In this document: positions 43,285-52,900 of the stretch, in pieces
Position numbering within the stretch: the stretch's first letter is position 1
Layout: the number at the start of each line of letters is the position of its first letter
From: a bacterium
GTDB lineage: Bacteria; UBP6; UBA1177
Assembly (NCBI GenBank): GCA_017963125.1
Contig: JAGCUA010000030.1
Location: 1 to 64,000, forward strand
Direction of reading: 5' to 3'
Length of the DNA stretch: 64,000 bases
Position numbers and translations under genes: made by a program
The notes under the pieces: generated by a model
Databases searched by the model: none
What the model was told of the DNA's origin: nothing
The model's input: only the letters and a program-made list of their open reading frames with translations

Positions 43285-44616
43285 ATGAGCAAGGTTTTTA
43301 AACGCAAATTATATGAAAGACTTCTTAAATGGAAAAATGAGCGACAGGGACGAACTGCAATATTGGTTGAAGGTGCAAGACGTGTCGGAAAATCTACATT
43401 GGTGGAAGAGTTCGCCAGAAACGAATATCAAAACTATATTTTAATTGATTTCAACAAAGCTCTGAAGGAGACAATCGCGCTTTTTGATGATCTGACCGAT
43501 CTCGATTTTATATTTACGGCCCTGCAGAATACCTACAATGTTCAGCTCGTCGAGCGGAAATCGCTGATAATTTTCGATGAAGTGCAGAAGTGCCCGAGGG
43601 CGCGGCAGGCAATCAAATATCTCGTTGCCGACGGCAGATACGATTACATCGAAACAGGTTCGCTTGTCAGCATCCGCAAAAACACGCAGGATATCACTAT
43701 CCCGAGCGAGGAAGAGCGCGTGACGATGTATCCGATGGATCATGAAGAGTTCCGCTGGGCTCTTGACGACGAAGTTTCAATACCGCTTTTGAAAATATCC
43801 TACGACAAAAAAATTCCGCTTGGGGCGGCTCATCGCAAAAAAATGCGCGATTTCAGGCTTTACATGCTTGTCGGGGGTATGCCGCAGGCGGTTGACACTT
43901 ATCTGCGGACGAAAAATTTCAAGGCTGTCGACGATACGAAGCGCGATATCATCCGCCTTTACGAAGAAGATTTCCGCAAAATCGACCCAACAGGAAAAAT
44001 CGGACAGCTTTTCATGGATATTCCAGCCCAGCTTTACCGCTCCGCAGGAAGATTCGTTGCTTTCAACAGTATCGGCGGAGTTTCCGAAGATAAAAAAGCG
44101 GAACTTTTACAGGCGCTTTCAGAAAGCAAAACCACACTTTTCTGCTACCACTGCACCGATCCGAATGTCGGAATGTCGCTTTCGAAAGATCTTAACCGCT
44201 ACAAAATTTTTCTTGCAGACACAGGTCTCTTCGTGACGCTCTGCTTCTGGGACAAGGATTACACAGAAAACGTGATTTACGACAAGCTGCTCAGTGACAA
44301 ACTCGATGCCAATTTAGGCTACATCTATGAAAACATGGTGGCACAGATGCTTGCAACCGCCGGGAACAGACTTTTTTATTACACTTTTCCGAAAGACGAA
44401 AAACACAGCTATGAAATTGATTTTCTACTGTCGCGCGGCAACAAACTCTGCCCGATAGAAGTCAAATCTTCAGGCTACAAAACGCACAAATCATTGGACG
44501 CATTCTGCGAAAAATTCTCGTCCCGCATCGGCTGCAGATACCTGATTTACGCAAAAGATCTGGTCAAAGACGGTGAAACCACCTGCCTGCCGGTATATTT
44601 CACCCCGTTTTTATGA
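43285..44616 (+). CDS. DUF4143-type AAA ATPase
   Basis: A 443-residue protein; ATG 43285 has AGGAGG upstream. AAA_14 domain: Walker A EGARRVGKSTLVEEFA (residues 29-44), Walker B LIIFDEVQKCP, then YIETGSLVSIR. The C-terminal DUF4143 domain ends in EIDFLLSRGNKLCPIEVKSSG, a PD-(D/E)XK-nuclease-like pattern. These proteins are widespread in anaerobes and often horizontally moved; their function is unknown. It is free-standing, with short tandem repeats upstream. Confidence 0.9.
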   Translation: MSKVFKRKLYERLLKWKNERQGRTAILVEGARRVGKSTLVEEFARNEYQNYILIDFNKALKETIALFDDLTDLDFIFTALQNTYNVQLVERKSLIIFDEVQKCPRARQAIKYLVADGRYDYIETGSLVSIRKNTQDITIPSEEERVTMYPMDHEEFRWALDDEVSIPLLKISYDKKIPLGAAHRKKMRDFRLYMLVGGMPQAVDTYLRTKNFKAVDDTKRDIIRLYEEDFRKIDPTGKIGQLFMDIPAQLYRSAGRFVAFNSIGGVSEDKKAELLQALSESKTTLFCYHCTDPNVGMSLSKDLNRYKIFLADTGLFVTLCFWDKDYTENVIYDKLLSDKLDANLGYIYENMVAQMLATAGNRLFYYTFPKDEKHSYEIDFLLSRGNKLCPIEVKSSGYKTHKSLDAFCEKFSSRIGCRYLIYAKDLVKDGETTCLPVYFTPFL

Positions 44617-44622
44617 TAATTC

Positions 44623-44650
44623 TTGCCAACCCGTATAAAATACCTATAAT
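44623..44650 (+). promoter_or_regulatory. Promoter of the CsgG/LpoB-like gene, shared cassette copy B
   Basis: TTGCCA (44623-44628), 16 bases, TATAAT (44645-44650). It differs by one base from copy A at 11059-11086. Confidence 0.8.
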
Positions 44651-44709
44651 TTTGCGGTTTTTTGTTTAAAAACCAAATTGTTTTTTTGATGATAAATCTG
44701 GAGCTCAAA

Positions 44710-45669
44710 ATGAAAAAACTTTCGCTCGTTTTGATTATTTTGTGTGCATTTTTCAAAATATTCGCCGATGATGACGACAAACTCCGGCTCGCCGTTATGG
44801 AATTTGAAGACAGAAGCGGTACTTTGTCTAAACAGCTTCTTTCCGATGCGACTGAATATCTCCGCAGTGCACTGACAAGCGCAAACAAATACACGGTCAT
44901 CGCAAAAGAACGGCAGGAACAGGCAATGATAAAGGAGATGAAGAAGGAATCCTACAAAGAATGTAACGACAAAAACTGCCAGATTCCGCTCGGTCAGGCT
45001 CTTTCAGCAGACACAATTTTGCGGACAACAATCATGCGTTTAGGCAAAACTTTTGTAATCGCATCCGAGCTTATTGACCTTACAAAAGAGGCAACAATTG
45101 TCGGTGCGCGTGAGAAATATGACGGCTCAGAAGAATCGCTCAGCATCGCTCTTGACAATATCGCCGAAAAGGTTATCGCGGCTTATGAATCAATTTATAA
45201 TTCAGATAGTTCGACAAACGATAATTATGAGCGTAAAGAGAACAACAGCTACTCGAATTCAAACAACTATTCCAATAATTACCAGCCGACCAGTAACTAT
45301 AACGGGGATGCCGACCGCGACGAAAAAAGAGCTCTGGCTGAAGCTCAGGAAAACCTCGAATACAACAGAAAAATAAAAATAGCAGGTTACAGCATGCTTG
45401 GGATAGGTGCCGGCATTGTTCTAATCGGTGGAATACTTTTCGGTGTAAGTGCTCCTTCTTATGATCCATCTGCAGGAAAAGATGACAACGAGGGGTTAGT
45501 TAATGGCGGCTTAACAATGATTTGCATAGGTTCCGGAGTAATCGTAACAGGTGTAATCATGGCACCGATCGGAGCTGTCAGAGAGAAAAAAGCAAGAATC
45601 GAACTCAACACTCTTGCTGTAGCTCCGACAAAAGGCGGTGCTTATGCGTCGGTAGGTTTCAGTTTTTAG
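44710..45669 (+). CDS. CsgG/LpoB-like exported protein
   Basis: A 319-residue protein with a signal peptide (cleavage near FADDD; no lipobox). The N-terminal domain LAVMEFEDRSGTLSKQLLSDATEYLRSALTSANKYTVIAKERQEQAM ... TILRTTIMRLGKTFVIASELIDL is the CsgG/LpoB-type fold. A low-complexity Asn/Ser/Tyr linker (about residues 168-195) leads to two hydrophobic segments and a C-terminus resembling a barrel strand (YASVGFSF). Envelope location is likely; the role is unknown. ATG 44710 has GGAG upstream. Confidence 0.78.
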   Translation: MKKLSLVLIILCAFFKIFADDDDKLRLAVMEFEDRSGTLSKQLLSDATEYLRSALTSANKYTVIAKERQEQAMIKEMKKESYKECNDKNCQIPLGQALSADTILRTTIMRLGKTFVIASELIDLTKEATIVGAREKYDGSEESLSIALDNIAEKVIAAYESIYNSDSSTNDNYERKENNSYSNSNNYSNNYQPTSNYNGDADRDEKRALAEAQENLEYNRKIKIAGYSMLGIGAGIVLIGGILFGVSAPSYDPSAGKDDNEGLVNGGLTMICIGSGVIVTGVIMAPIGAVREKKARIELNTLAVAPTKGGAYASVGFSF

Positions 45670-45842
45670 ATTTTCACAAATTCCCCAGAATTTCTTGAAT
45701 CCACGATGAATCCATGATTTCGAAAGCAAAACATTTTTTGCCAAGATCCTTGAGAGATGCGCCACCTTAAATCATCATATCCTTGCAATAAAATTTTTTA
45801 AAAATATAAGGTTGCGGGTGTTTTTTTGTAATCGGAGGAGAA

Positions 45843-48800
45843 ATGCAGGAGCGTCTCGGAATTGACATCGGGTCAACATTCATCACTGTTTTTTCAAAGA
45901 ATGAGAATAAAATCGTTTTCCGCGCAAGGCATGGCGGAAAAATCACTGAAATAATTAAGAAAATTTTTGCTGACGCGGATAAAGAAACATGTGTCCGCTT
46001 TACCGGAAAGAATGCGGCGGAGTTTGCCAAAGTAAGAAGCGATATTTTTGTTTCGGAAGCCGAGGCGGCAAGTGCTGAACTCAAAAGTGAGGAATTTGCA
46101 GGAAAGGATTATGCCGCGATCATCGGAATAGGAGCCTCGTCGCTCAAAAAATATGTAATAAAATCTGGAAAGATTTCCGATATTTCCTCAAATTCGCTCT
46201 GCGCTTCGGGAACGGGACTTTTTCTTGAAGAACAGGCAGAGAGGCTTTCGATCGACCTTGAAAATATGCCGGCTCTCGATATCGCGGAACCGCCTTCTAT
46301 CGCCAGCAGATGCACTGTTTTCGCTAAAAGCGACCTCATCCACCACCAGCAGGAAGGACGCACGAAAGAGGAAATGTGGGCGGGAATGTGCCGCGCACTC
46401 GTCGTTTCGGCGACGAACACCCTTTTCCGCGGCCTTGAAATAAAGGGAAACTTCCTTCTCATCGGCGGAGTCAGCCTGAACAAAGAGGTCGTCCGCTGGT
46501 TCAGGACTCTTTTCCCCGCTTCGTCGTGGACTGTTCCCGCTTCCAGCGAGGCTTTTCTTGCAAAAGGTGCGGCGGAAGCGGCTGTCGTAAAGATTTCGGA
46601 GATCGATCCCGACAAACTCAGACATTCTTTCGTAACTGAAAAAATGCCGCCGCTAACGCTCAAAAAGAGCAAATATCCGGTTTTCGCGGAATTTACTCTC
46701 GACGAGCTCGGCAACGAAATCAGGATCCACAATGCCGCTTACAAAGAGATCCCTGAAGCGATCCTCGGCATGGATATCGGCTCCACAAGCACGAAACTGG
46801 CACTTCTCGATATGAAAGGAGTTCCTGTTCTCGATATTTACAGAAAAACCGGCGGCGACCCTGTGAATGCGGCGAAAAAGCTCTTCAAAGCGCTTTATTC
46901 TCTGATTCCCGAAACTACAAAGATCCGCGCTTTCGGTACGACTGGTTCAGGCAGAAAACTTGCCGGAATAATTTTCGGAGCAGATGCGATAATCAACGAG
47001 ATCACGGCTCATGCGAGAGGAACGGCGTCGATGTTCCCGGAAGTCGAAACGATTTTCGAGATCGGCGGACAGGACGCGAAATTCATCCGTCTCAAAAACG
47101 GAATGCCCGAAGAAGTCAACATGAACTATGTCTGCGCGGCTGGAACTGGCTCTTTTGTCGAGGAACAGGCAAGAAAGCTTGAAATCCCGATAAATCTGGT
47201 CGGAAAAATGACAGAAGACGTTGTTCCGCCGGCTACGAGCGACCGCTGCACAGTCTTTATGGAGCAGGATATCCGCGCGCTCTTGCAGCAGGGTTTCGAC
47301 AAAAAGGAAGTTATCGCGGCTGTGCTTTATTCCGTTGCGAAAAACTATCTCAACAGAGTCGTCGGAAACCGCAAAATCAGTCAGGATAAAATTTTCTTCC
47401 AGGGGGCTACTGCCCGTAACAAAGGGCTTGCGGCAGCTTTCGAGAATCTGCTCGGCGTTGAGATCATCGTTTCTCCATACTGCCATGTCATGGGTTGCAT
47501 CGGAGCAGCATTGGTAGCGCTGGAAGAAGTTTCGGCAAAGAAAGATTCTAAAGAGTCTGCGTTCCGTGGAGCTGAATCGGCGACGATCGAAGTCACTTCA
47601 AGAACCGAAACCTGCAAACTTTGCAGCAACTTCTGCCGGATAAACCACATTTCGGAAAAAGGAGGCAGAGAGTCTTCGTGGGGTTACGGATGCGGAAGAG
47701 ACGCCGAAACGACAACGCGCCGTGAGATCAAGGAATTCGAGCTTATAAAAAAGAGAAACTCGTCATTTTTCAAGAGCATGCTTCCTGAAAAAGAGCCGGT
47801 CGGAAAAGTGGGGATCCCGCTTGCAGTATCGAGCTGGACCTTTCTTCCGCTCTGGAGAAAAATGTTCTCGCTTCTCAGTATCGAAAGCGTGATCTCGGCA
47901 CCTTCGACAACACCTGCGATCAAAGGGCTTTCGTCAAAATATTCGGCATCCGATTTCTGCTTCCCGGTCAAAACTTCGATAGGCCACACACTTGAACTTG
48001 CAAACAAAAATATTCCTGTTTTCTACCCGACTCTCATTTCTGCCGGCGACAACGTAAAAACGGCGATCAGCTTCTTCTGTCCTTATGTTCAGAGCAATCC
48101 GTCGATAATTTCGACCGTCATGGAAAAGAACGGAATGGATCCGAAGACAAAAATAATCGACCCTGTGATCGATTTCAGAATGTCGGACGACAAAAACGGG
48201 ACTCTCATTTTCAAGGCTCTTGAACCCTTCTTCCCGACTCTCAAGGAAAAACAGGTGAGAAAGGCGTGGAAAGAGGCCAGAGACTACTACAGAAAAGAGA
48301 CCGAGCGGCTTATCGACGAAGGCGAAGCGATGCTTAAAAACGCGAAAAACGCGAAAAATGCGAAAAAGCCTCTCTTTCTTCTTGTCGGCAGACCTTACAA
48401 CCTTTACGACAAAGGTATCAACCTCGGTCTGCCCGAAACCATCGCGGGAATGGGCTTCGACGTGCTTCCGATAGACATGATGAAGATAAATGTCGGTGGA
48501 CTTGCCGACACGAACTACTGGAATCTTTTCTGGAATTACGGTCAGAAGATCATCGCCGCGCTGAAAAGAGCGAAAAAAGAGGAAAATGTCTTTCCGATCT
48601 ATCTCACCAACTTCTCATGCGGCCCAGACAGCTTCATTCTTTCTTTCGCCGAGAACGAAATGAAAGGAAAACCGATGCTTATCCTGGAGCTTGACGAGCA
48701 CTCGAGCGACGGCGGATACCTCACAAGAGTAGAAGCTTTCATCGATGTCGTCAAAAGCTACATGAAAGGTGTGAAAGAATCCGACGAACATCCCCTTCCC

Positions 48801-49973
48801 GACATATATCTTGCGGACAAAAAACTCAAAGCCGGCAAAATATGGATCCCGCCGATGCACTTCGGTTCGCCTCTTTTCGCTGCAGCTTTCAGAGGTTTCG
48901 GCTATGACGCAGTGGCGATCCCGCTTGAAACGAAGCACGATTTCATGACGGGCAAACGCTTTACACGCGGTCAGGAGTGCCTTCCGATGATTTTAACTCT
49001 GGGAGCATTCATCAACCAGATAAAAAAAGAGCCTGAAAAACAGCACACATTCTTCATGCCTTCTTCGGAAGGACCGTGCAGGCTCGGGCAGTACAACATG
49101 CTCGACAGGATCGCATTCGAAAAACTCGGACTCAAAAATGTCGATATCCTCGCTCCTTCAAGCATAAACTCATATCAGGGGGTCGAGGAACAGCTCAGAA
49201 GATACCTGATGCATTCAATTATCACGAGTGACTCGTTGATGAAAATGACGACAAGGACAAGGCCGTACGAAAAGACAAAAGGTGATGTCGATGCCTTTTT
49301 AGAAAAGGCTATGCGCACTCTTGAAAGTGTTTTCGAGCAGAAAAAAAATCCGCTTCCTGTCGTTGAAGAACTCGCTTCCGAACTTGCAAGGATCCCGCGT
49401 TACAACGAGAAGAAGCCGCTTGTCGGGATCGTCGGCGAAATATATGTGAGAAGCAACGCCTGCGCAAACGAGAATCTGATCCGCGTGATCGAGGAAAACG
49501 GCGGCGAAGCATGGCTTGCGCCGCTTTTCGAGTGGATGATTTATACTGTATGGGTACAGGATTTCATGACGAAACAGAAGGCGTTTTCCCTCTTCGGAAG
49601 AGGCGAATCGCTTATCAAAAACCTCTATGTCTCGCATGTCGACGAATTATACTGCAAAGCAACAGAAAAGATTCTTTACGACCGTCACGAGCCTGCGATA
49701 AAAGAGACTCTTGGCGAAGGAATGAAGTATCTCCACCCCGAATTTGTAGGAGAAGCGATCCTCACCGTCGGACGCGCCATCATGTTCGCGAAACAGGGAG
49801 CCTCGATGATCGTCAATGTCTCGCCTTTCGGCTGCATGCACGGGACAATCACCGATTCGATTTTCCAAGAAGTAAAAAGCACATACAACATTCCGATAGT
49901 TTCGCAGTTCTACGACGGTGACATCGATATCAACGGAAAAGTCGCCGATATGCTGAACATGGGAAAACATTGA
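45843..49973 (+). CDS. Giant acyl-CoA dehydratase activase (two ASKHA domains, DUF2229, HgdB-like)
   Basis: A 1,376-residue protein. Two BcrAD/BadFG ASKHA ATPase domains (about residues 1-260 and 305-565) each have GIDIGST or GMDIGSTSTKLA plus the two Cys that ligate the shared [4Fe-4S] cluster (SLCASGTG...SRCTVF; YVCAAGTGSF...DRCTVF). Next come a TCKLCSNFCRI Cys motif with DUF2229 (about 575-800), and a C-terminal region with HgdB-like features (SPFGCMHGTITDSIF, residue about 1340). Activases reduce radical 2-hydroxyacyl-CoA dehydratases by ATP hydrolysis; no dehydratase is adjacent. Confidence 0.92.
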   Translation: MQERLGIDIGSTFITVFSKNENKIVFRARHGGKITEIIKKIFADADKETCVRFTGKNAAEFAKVRSDIFVSEAEAASAELKSEEFAGKDYAAIIGIGASSLKKYVIKSGKISDISSNSLCASGTGLFLEEQAERLSIDLENMPALDIAEPPSIASRCTVFAKSDLIHHQQEGRTKEEMWAGMCRALVVSATNTLFRGLEIKGNFLLIGGVSLNKEVVRWFRTLFPASSWTVPASSEAFLAKGAAEAAVVKISEIDPDKLRHSFVTEKMPPLTLKKSKYPVFAEFTLDELGNEIRIHNAAYKEIPEAILGMDIGSTSTKLALLDMKGVPVLDIYRKTGGDPVNAAKKLFKALYSLIPETTKIRAFGTTGSGRKLAGIIFGADAIINEITAHARGTASMFPEVETIFEIGGQDAKFIRLKNGMPEEVNMNYVCAAGTGSFVEEQARKLEIPINLVGKMTEDVVPPATSDRCTVFMEQDIRALLQQGFDKKEVIAAVLYSVAKNYLNRVVGNRKISQDKIFFQGATARNKGLAAAFENLLGVEIIVSPYCHVMGCIGAALVALEEVSAKKDSKESAFRGAESATIEVTSRTETCKLCSNFCRINHISEKGGRESSWGYGCGRDAETTTRREIKEFELIKKRNSSFFKSMLPEKEPVGKVGIPLAVSSWTFLPLWRKMFSLLSIESVISAPSTTPAIKGLSSKYSASDFCFPVKTSIGHTLELANKNIPVFYPTLISAGDNVKTAISFFCPYVQSNPSIISTVMEKNGMDPKTKIIDPVIDFRMSDDKNGTLIFKALEPFFPTLKEKQVRKAWKEARDYYRKETERLIDEGEAMLKNAKNAKNAKKPLFLLVGRPYNLYDKGINLGLPETIAGMGFDVLPIDMMKINVGGLADTNYWNLFWNYGQKIIAALKRAKKEENVFPIYLTNFSCGPDSFILSFAENEMKGKPMLILELDEHSSDGGYLTRVEAFIDVVKSYMKGVKESDEHPLPDIYLADKKLKAGKIWIPPMHFGSPLFAAAFRGFGYDAVAIPLETKHDFMTGKRFTRGQECLPMILTLGAFINQIKKEPEKQHTFFMPSSEGPCRLGQYNMLDRIAFEKLGLKNVDILAPSSINSYQGVEEQLRRYLMHSIITSDSLMKMTTRTRPYEKTKGDVDAFLEKAMRTLESVFEQKKNPLPVVEELASELARIPRYNEKKPLVGIVGEIYVRSNACANENLIRVIEENGGEAWLAPLFEWMIYTVWVQDFMTKQKAFSLFGRGESLIKNLYVSHVDELYCKATEKILYDRHEPAIKETLGEGMKYLHPEFVGEAILTVGRAIMFAKQGASMIVNVSPFGCMHGTITDSIFQEVKSTYNIPIVSQFYDGDIDINGKVADMLNMGKH

Positions 49974-49975
49974 TT

Positions 49976-52900
49976 TTATTCCAAAACGATCGTTTTGTGT
50001 TTTCCGCCGAAGCAGCTTGCCGGCTGGCTCAGCTTGTTTCTGCATTTTTTGCAGTCTTTGTTGTCATATTCATCATAATCGCCTTCTCCGTCGTAAAAAA
50101 TGACTTCTGTTTCGGAACTACTGCACTGCACGTTTGAAGGAGGCAAAACCGTGAATATTTTTCCGCTGCCGTAAGCAATTTTCAGTTTTGTATCTGATGC
50201 AAAGCTGTGGGTTTCGACAGCACACGAGTGATACATATCCAGACACAGATTGAAAGAGTTGCAATCAAAAGTGTGGTTATGATGTTCGTCTTTAAAAAAT
50301 ACGAAATCACCTTTGACCGTAAAATCGTTCTGATAATTTTTTAACACGGAAACTGAATGAGACAACGCCTCGACCCCTTCACAGGCTGAGGGCATCTCAG
50401 CATTCAGAGTAAGAGTGTAATCGTTTGCCGCAAGGCACTCCGGAGCATTGAAAGAGACCGAAAGTGCTTTGTTTTTAAAGTTGATCGCGGCGCTGTCCGG
50501 AGTTTCATCTGAAGAAAGAAGACAGTATAGAAAAGCGTTCGCAGAATTTTCCGTAAATTTTTTCGTAAAACTCGTGCTGTCTGAAAAGGTCACGCGAACC
50601 TTCATATTTCTGAACTGACCGATGGAATCAATCGGCAGTGCGGCAGAAAAAAGAGTATTCAGAGAAGCAGGTTTCAACGGATAGCTGCGGCTCACTACAA
50701 GTTTCTCCGTGCTGTCCTGAAGGACTCCGTTAAGATATCGGCCGTAAAGATAAAGCTCGACTTTGGAAATTTCAGCCATACCGCCGGAATCAGCGGAAAT
50801 CTTGACTTTAAACGGATCCCCTGAATGGAGGAACTGCCCTTTCTGAGGCTCAAGAGAAAGATTCAAATCTGCAATATCGAAAAACTTGAATCCCGCGACA
50901 TCTGTTCTTTTAGTCGAAGTTGAACTGCTTTCTACCGTAACTGTGTAATAGCCGCTTCCAGAAAGCATTGAAGGGATTATATCACTGTTATTCGAGCAGT
51001 TTGATGAAAAATTGGCATTTCCCTGTTTTGTTATCGTGCATTTGTAATCGACTCCGCTTTTCGTCTCCCACCAGAGATAGGATTTGCCGTTGCTCGTAAA
51101 AAACTTTTCTTTTAAATTCACCTTCAGAGGTTCGACCGCCGCAAAATCCATCTGCAGCGCAAGGGGATGTTCCGAACGGTTGCCGACCTCGTCGTAAGCG
51201 GTGAGCATGAAGTTGTTCATACCGTTCACGCTACCGTCAAGGCTGCAGTAGAACTTGTTACAGTCACCCTGCATACCGCCGCTGTTGACATTCGGCACAT
51301 AGAGACAGCTCTTTATCCACCCGACCTCCGACGACTGAATAAAGAGGCGTATATTTTCGGGAACAGAAAAATTATCGGTGTATGAAATCAGGATCTGCGG
51401 TTTTCTTTTTCCGGCTATCGAATAACCGCCGTTATTGCAGTTGGGAGAATCTACGCAGCTGTTTGTGAAGAATTGAGAAGCACCTGGAACACATTCCGTA
51501 AAAATCGAATTTTCCGTATCGTAAGAAATAAAACCGGGAGCTCGGTCATCAATAAAAACTGATCCCGCAGCCTCTTCGAAATCCTCATTCGTACAGTTGC
51601 CGACTTCATCGCAAACCGAGAGGAAACCGGAGCATTTCACCACTTCGGAATCAGTCGAAGGTGTTATAAGATTGAAAAAATCGAGACTTTCGCCCGATGC
51701 GGCATAGCCGAGCGTCTTGTCATGGACAGAATTTCCCTCAGAACCGCGGCATGAAACCTTAAAAGCCCATTTTGCGACATCTTCACCCGGATCGACAAGA
51801 GAAACACTGAAATAATTTTTATTCGTGACACCGTTTCCAAGAAGCACGCGTCCGTCCGATTCCACCCTTATCAGAGGAAGATCAGGCGGGGTCGTATCGA
51901 CCTTGAACGAACCGTAAAGAGTCGAGCTGTTCCCTGCGTGATCGACAGCTGTAAGAGCAGCTTTGTAAAGACCGTCTGAGGCACTTCCGGCAAGCCCTGC
52001 TTCAAGCAGAGCCTCAGCAAAATCTTCAGCCATAAATGAACATTCGCCTGCAGAACAGCTTTCCGAGATATTTTCAAAAACAACAGTTTCTTCATCCTCC
52101 CATTTTGAAAGAGTGAATTTTATGCTTTCGATCAGGCTGTCGGATGCGTTCCATGAAATATCGACATCTTCGCTCCTGACAGTTCCTTCAGGATAATTCA
52201 TATTCAACAAAGGTTTTTTGTTGTCGAGAAAAACAGGGAATTCCTTTTCCGAAACATTGTAGGCTATATCCTGAGCCGAAATTGAAAACGGGATCTGCTT
52301 TTCCATCGGAACGGCGCCCTCATCGGAATATTCGGCAAGCATGGTGAATACGAGACTTTCATCCGAGAATCCGCTTCCCGCGATAGTTTGCGGCTCGATC
52401 CGCTTTACTCTGAAAACGAAATCGGGATCATTGCTCTTCAAGGCGACAGAATCGAGATCGGCAAAACTCCCGTTTTCCGGAGTAACTCTGAATTTAAGAA
52501 GAAAAGCCTTTGCAAAATGCGGCATTACACCGTGCTGAAGATCATACTGCACAAATCCGCCCTTCGTGTAGCTTCCGAGATCACCTGTAATCTCTGCACC
52601 ATCTTCATCTTCCGCTTCAAAAAGATCATGAAAACCCGAAATTTCTATTTTCGGACCCTGAGAATCGACCGGGACGGGGACACTTTCAGCCGGAAAAAGG
52701 AACTGATCGGAATTAGATGCGATCTTTCCGACAATAGTTCCCAGCTGGTTAAAAACTGTTTCATTGAAAGAACTTGTAAGAAACCTCTTTACAGAAAGGG
52801 CGTAGTAGTATCTGAAAAAATTGGAGTCAAGTTCCGTTTTTTTAGCATCATCACCGAAAAAGAGCTGCGTTTCGCCGTTTTTTCCGTTGAAAACCGTATC

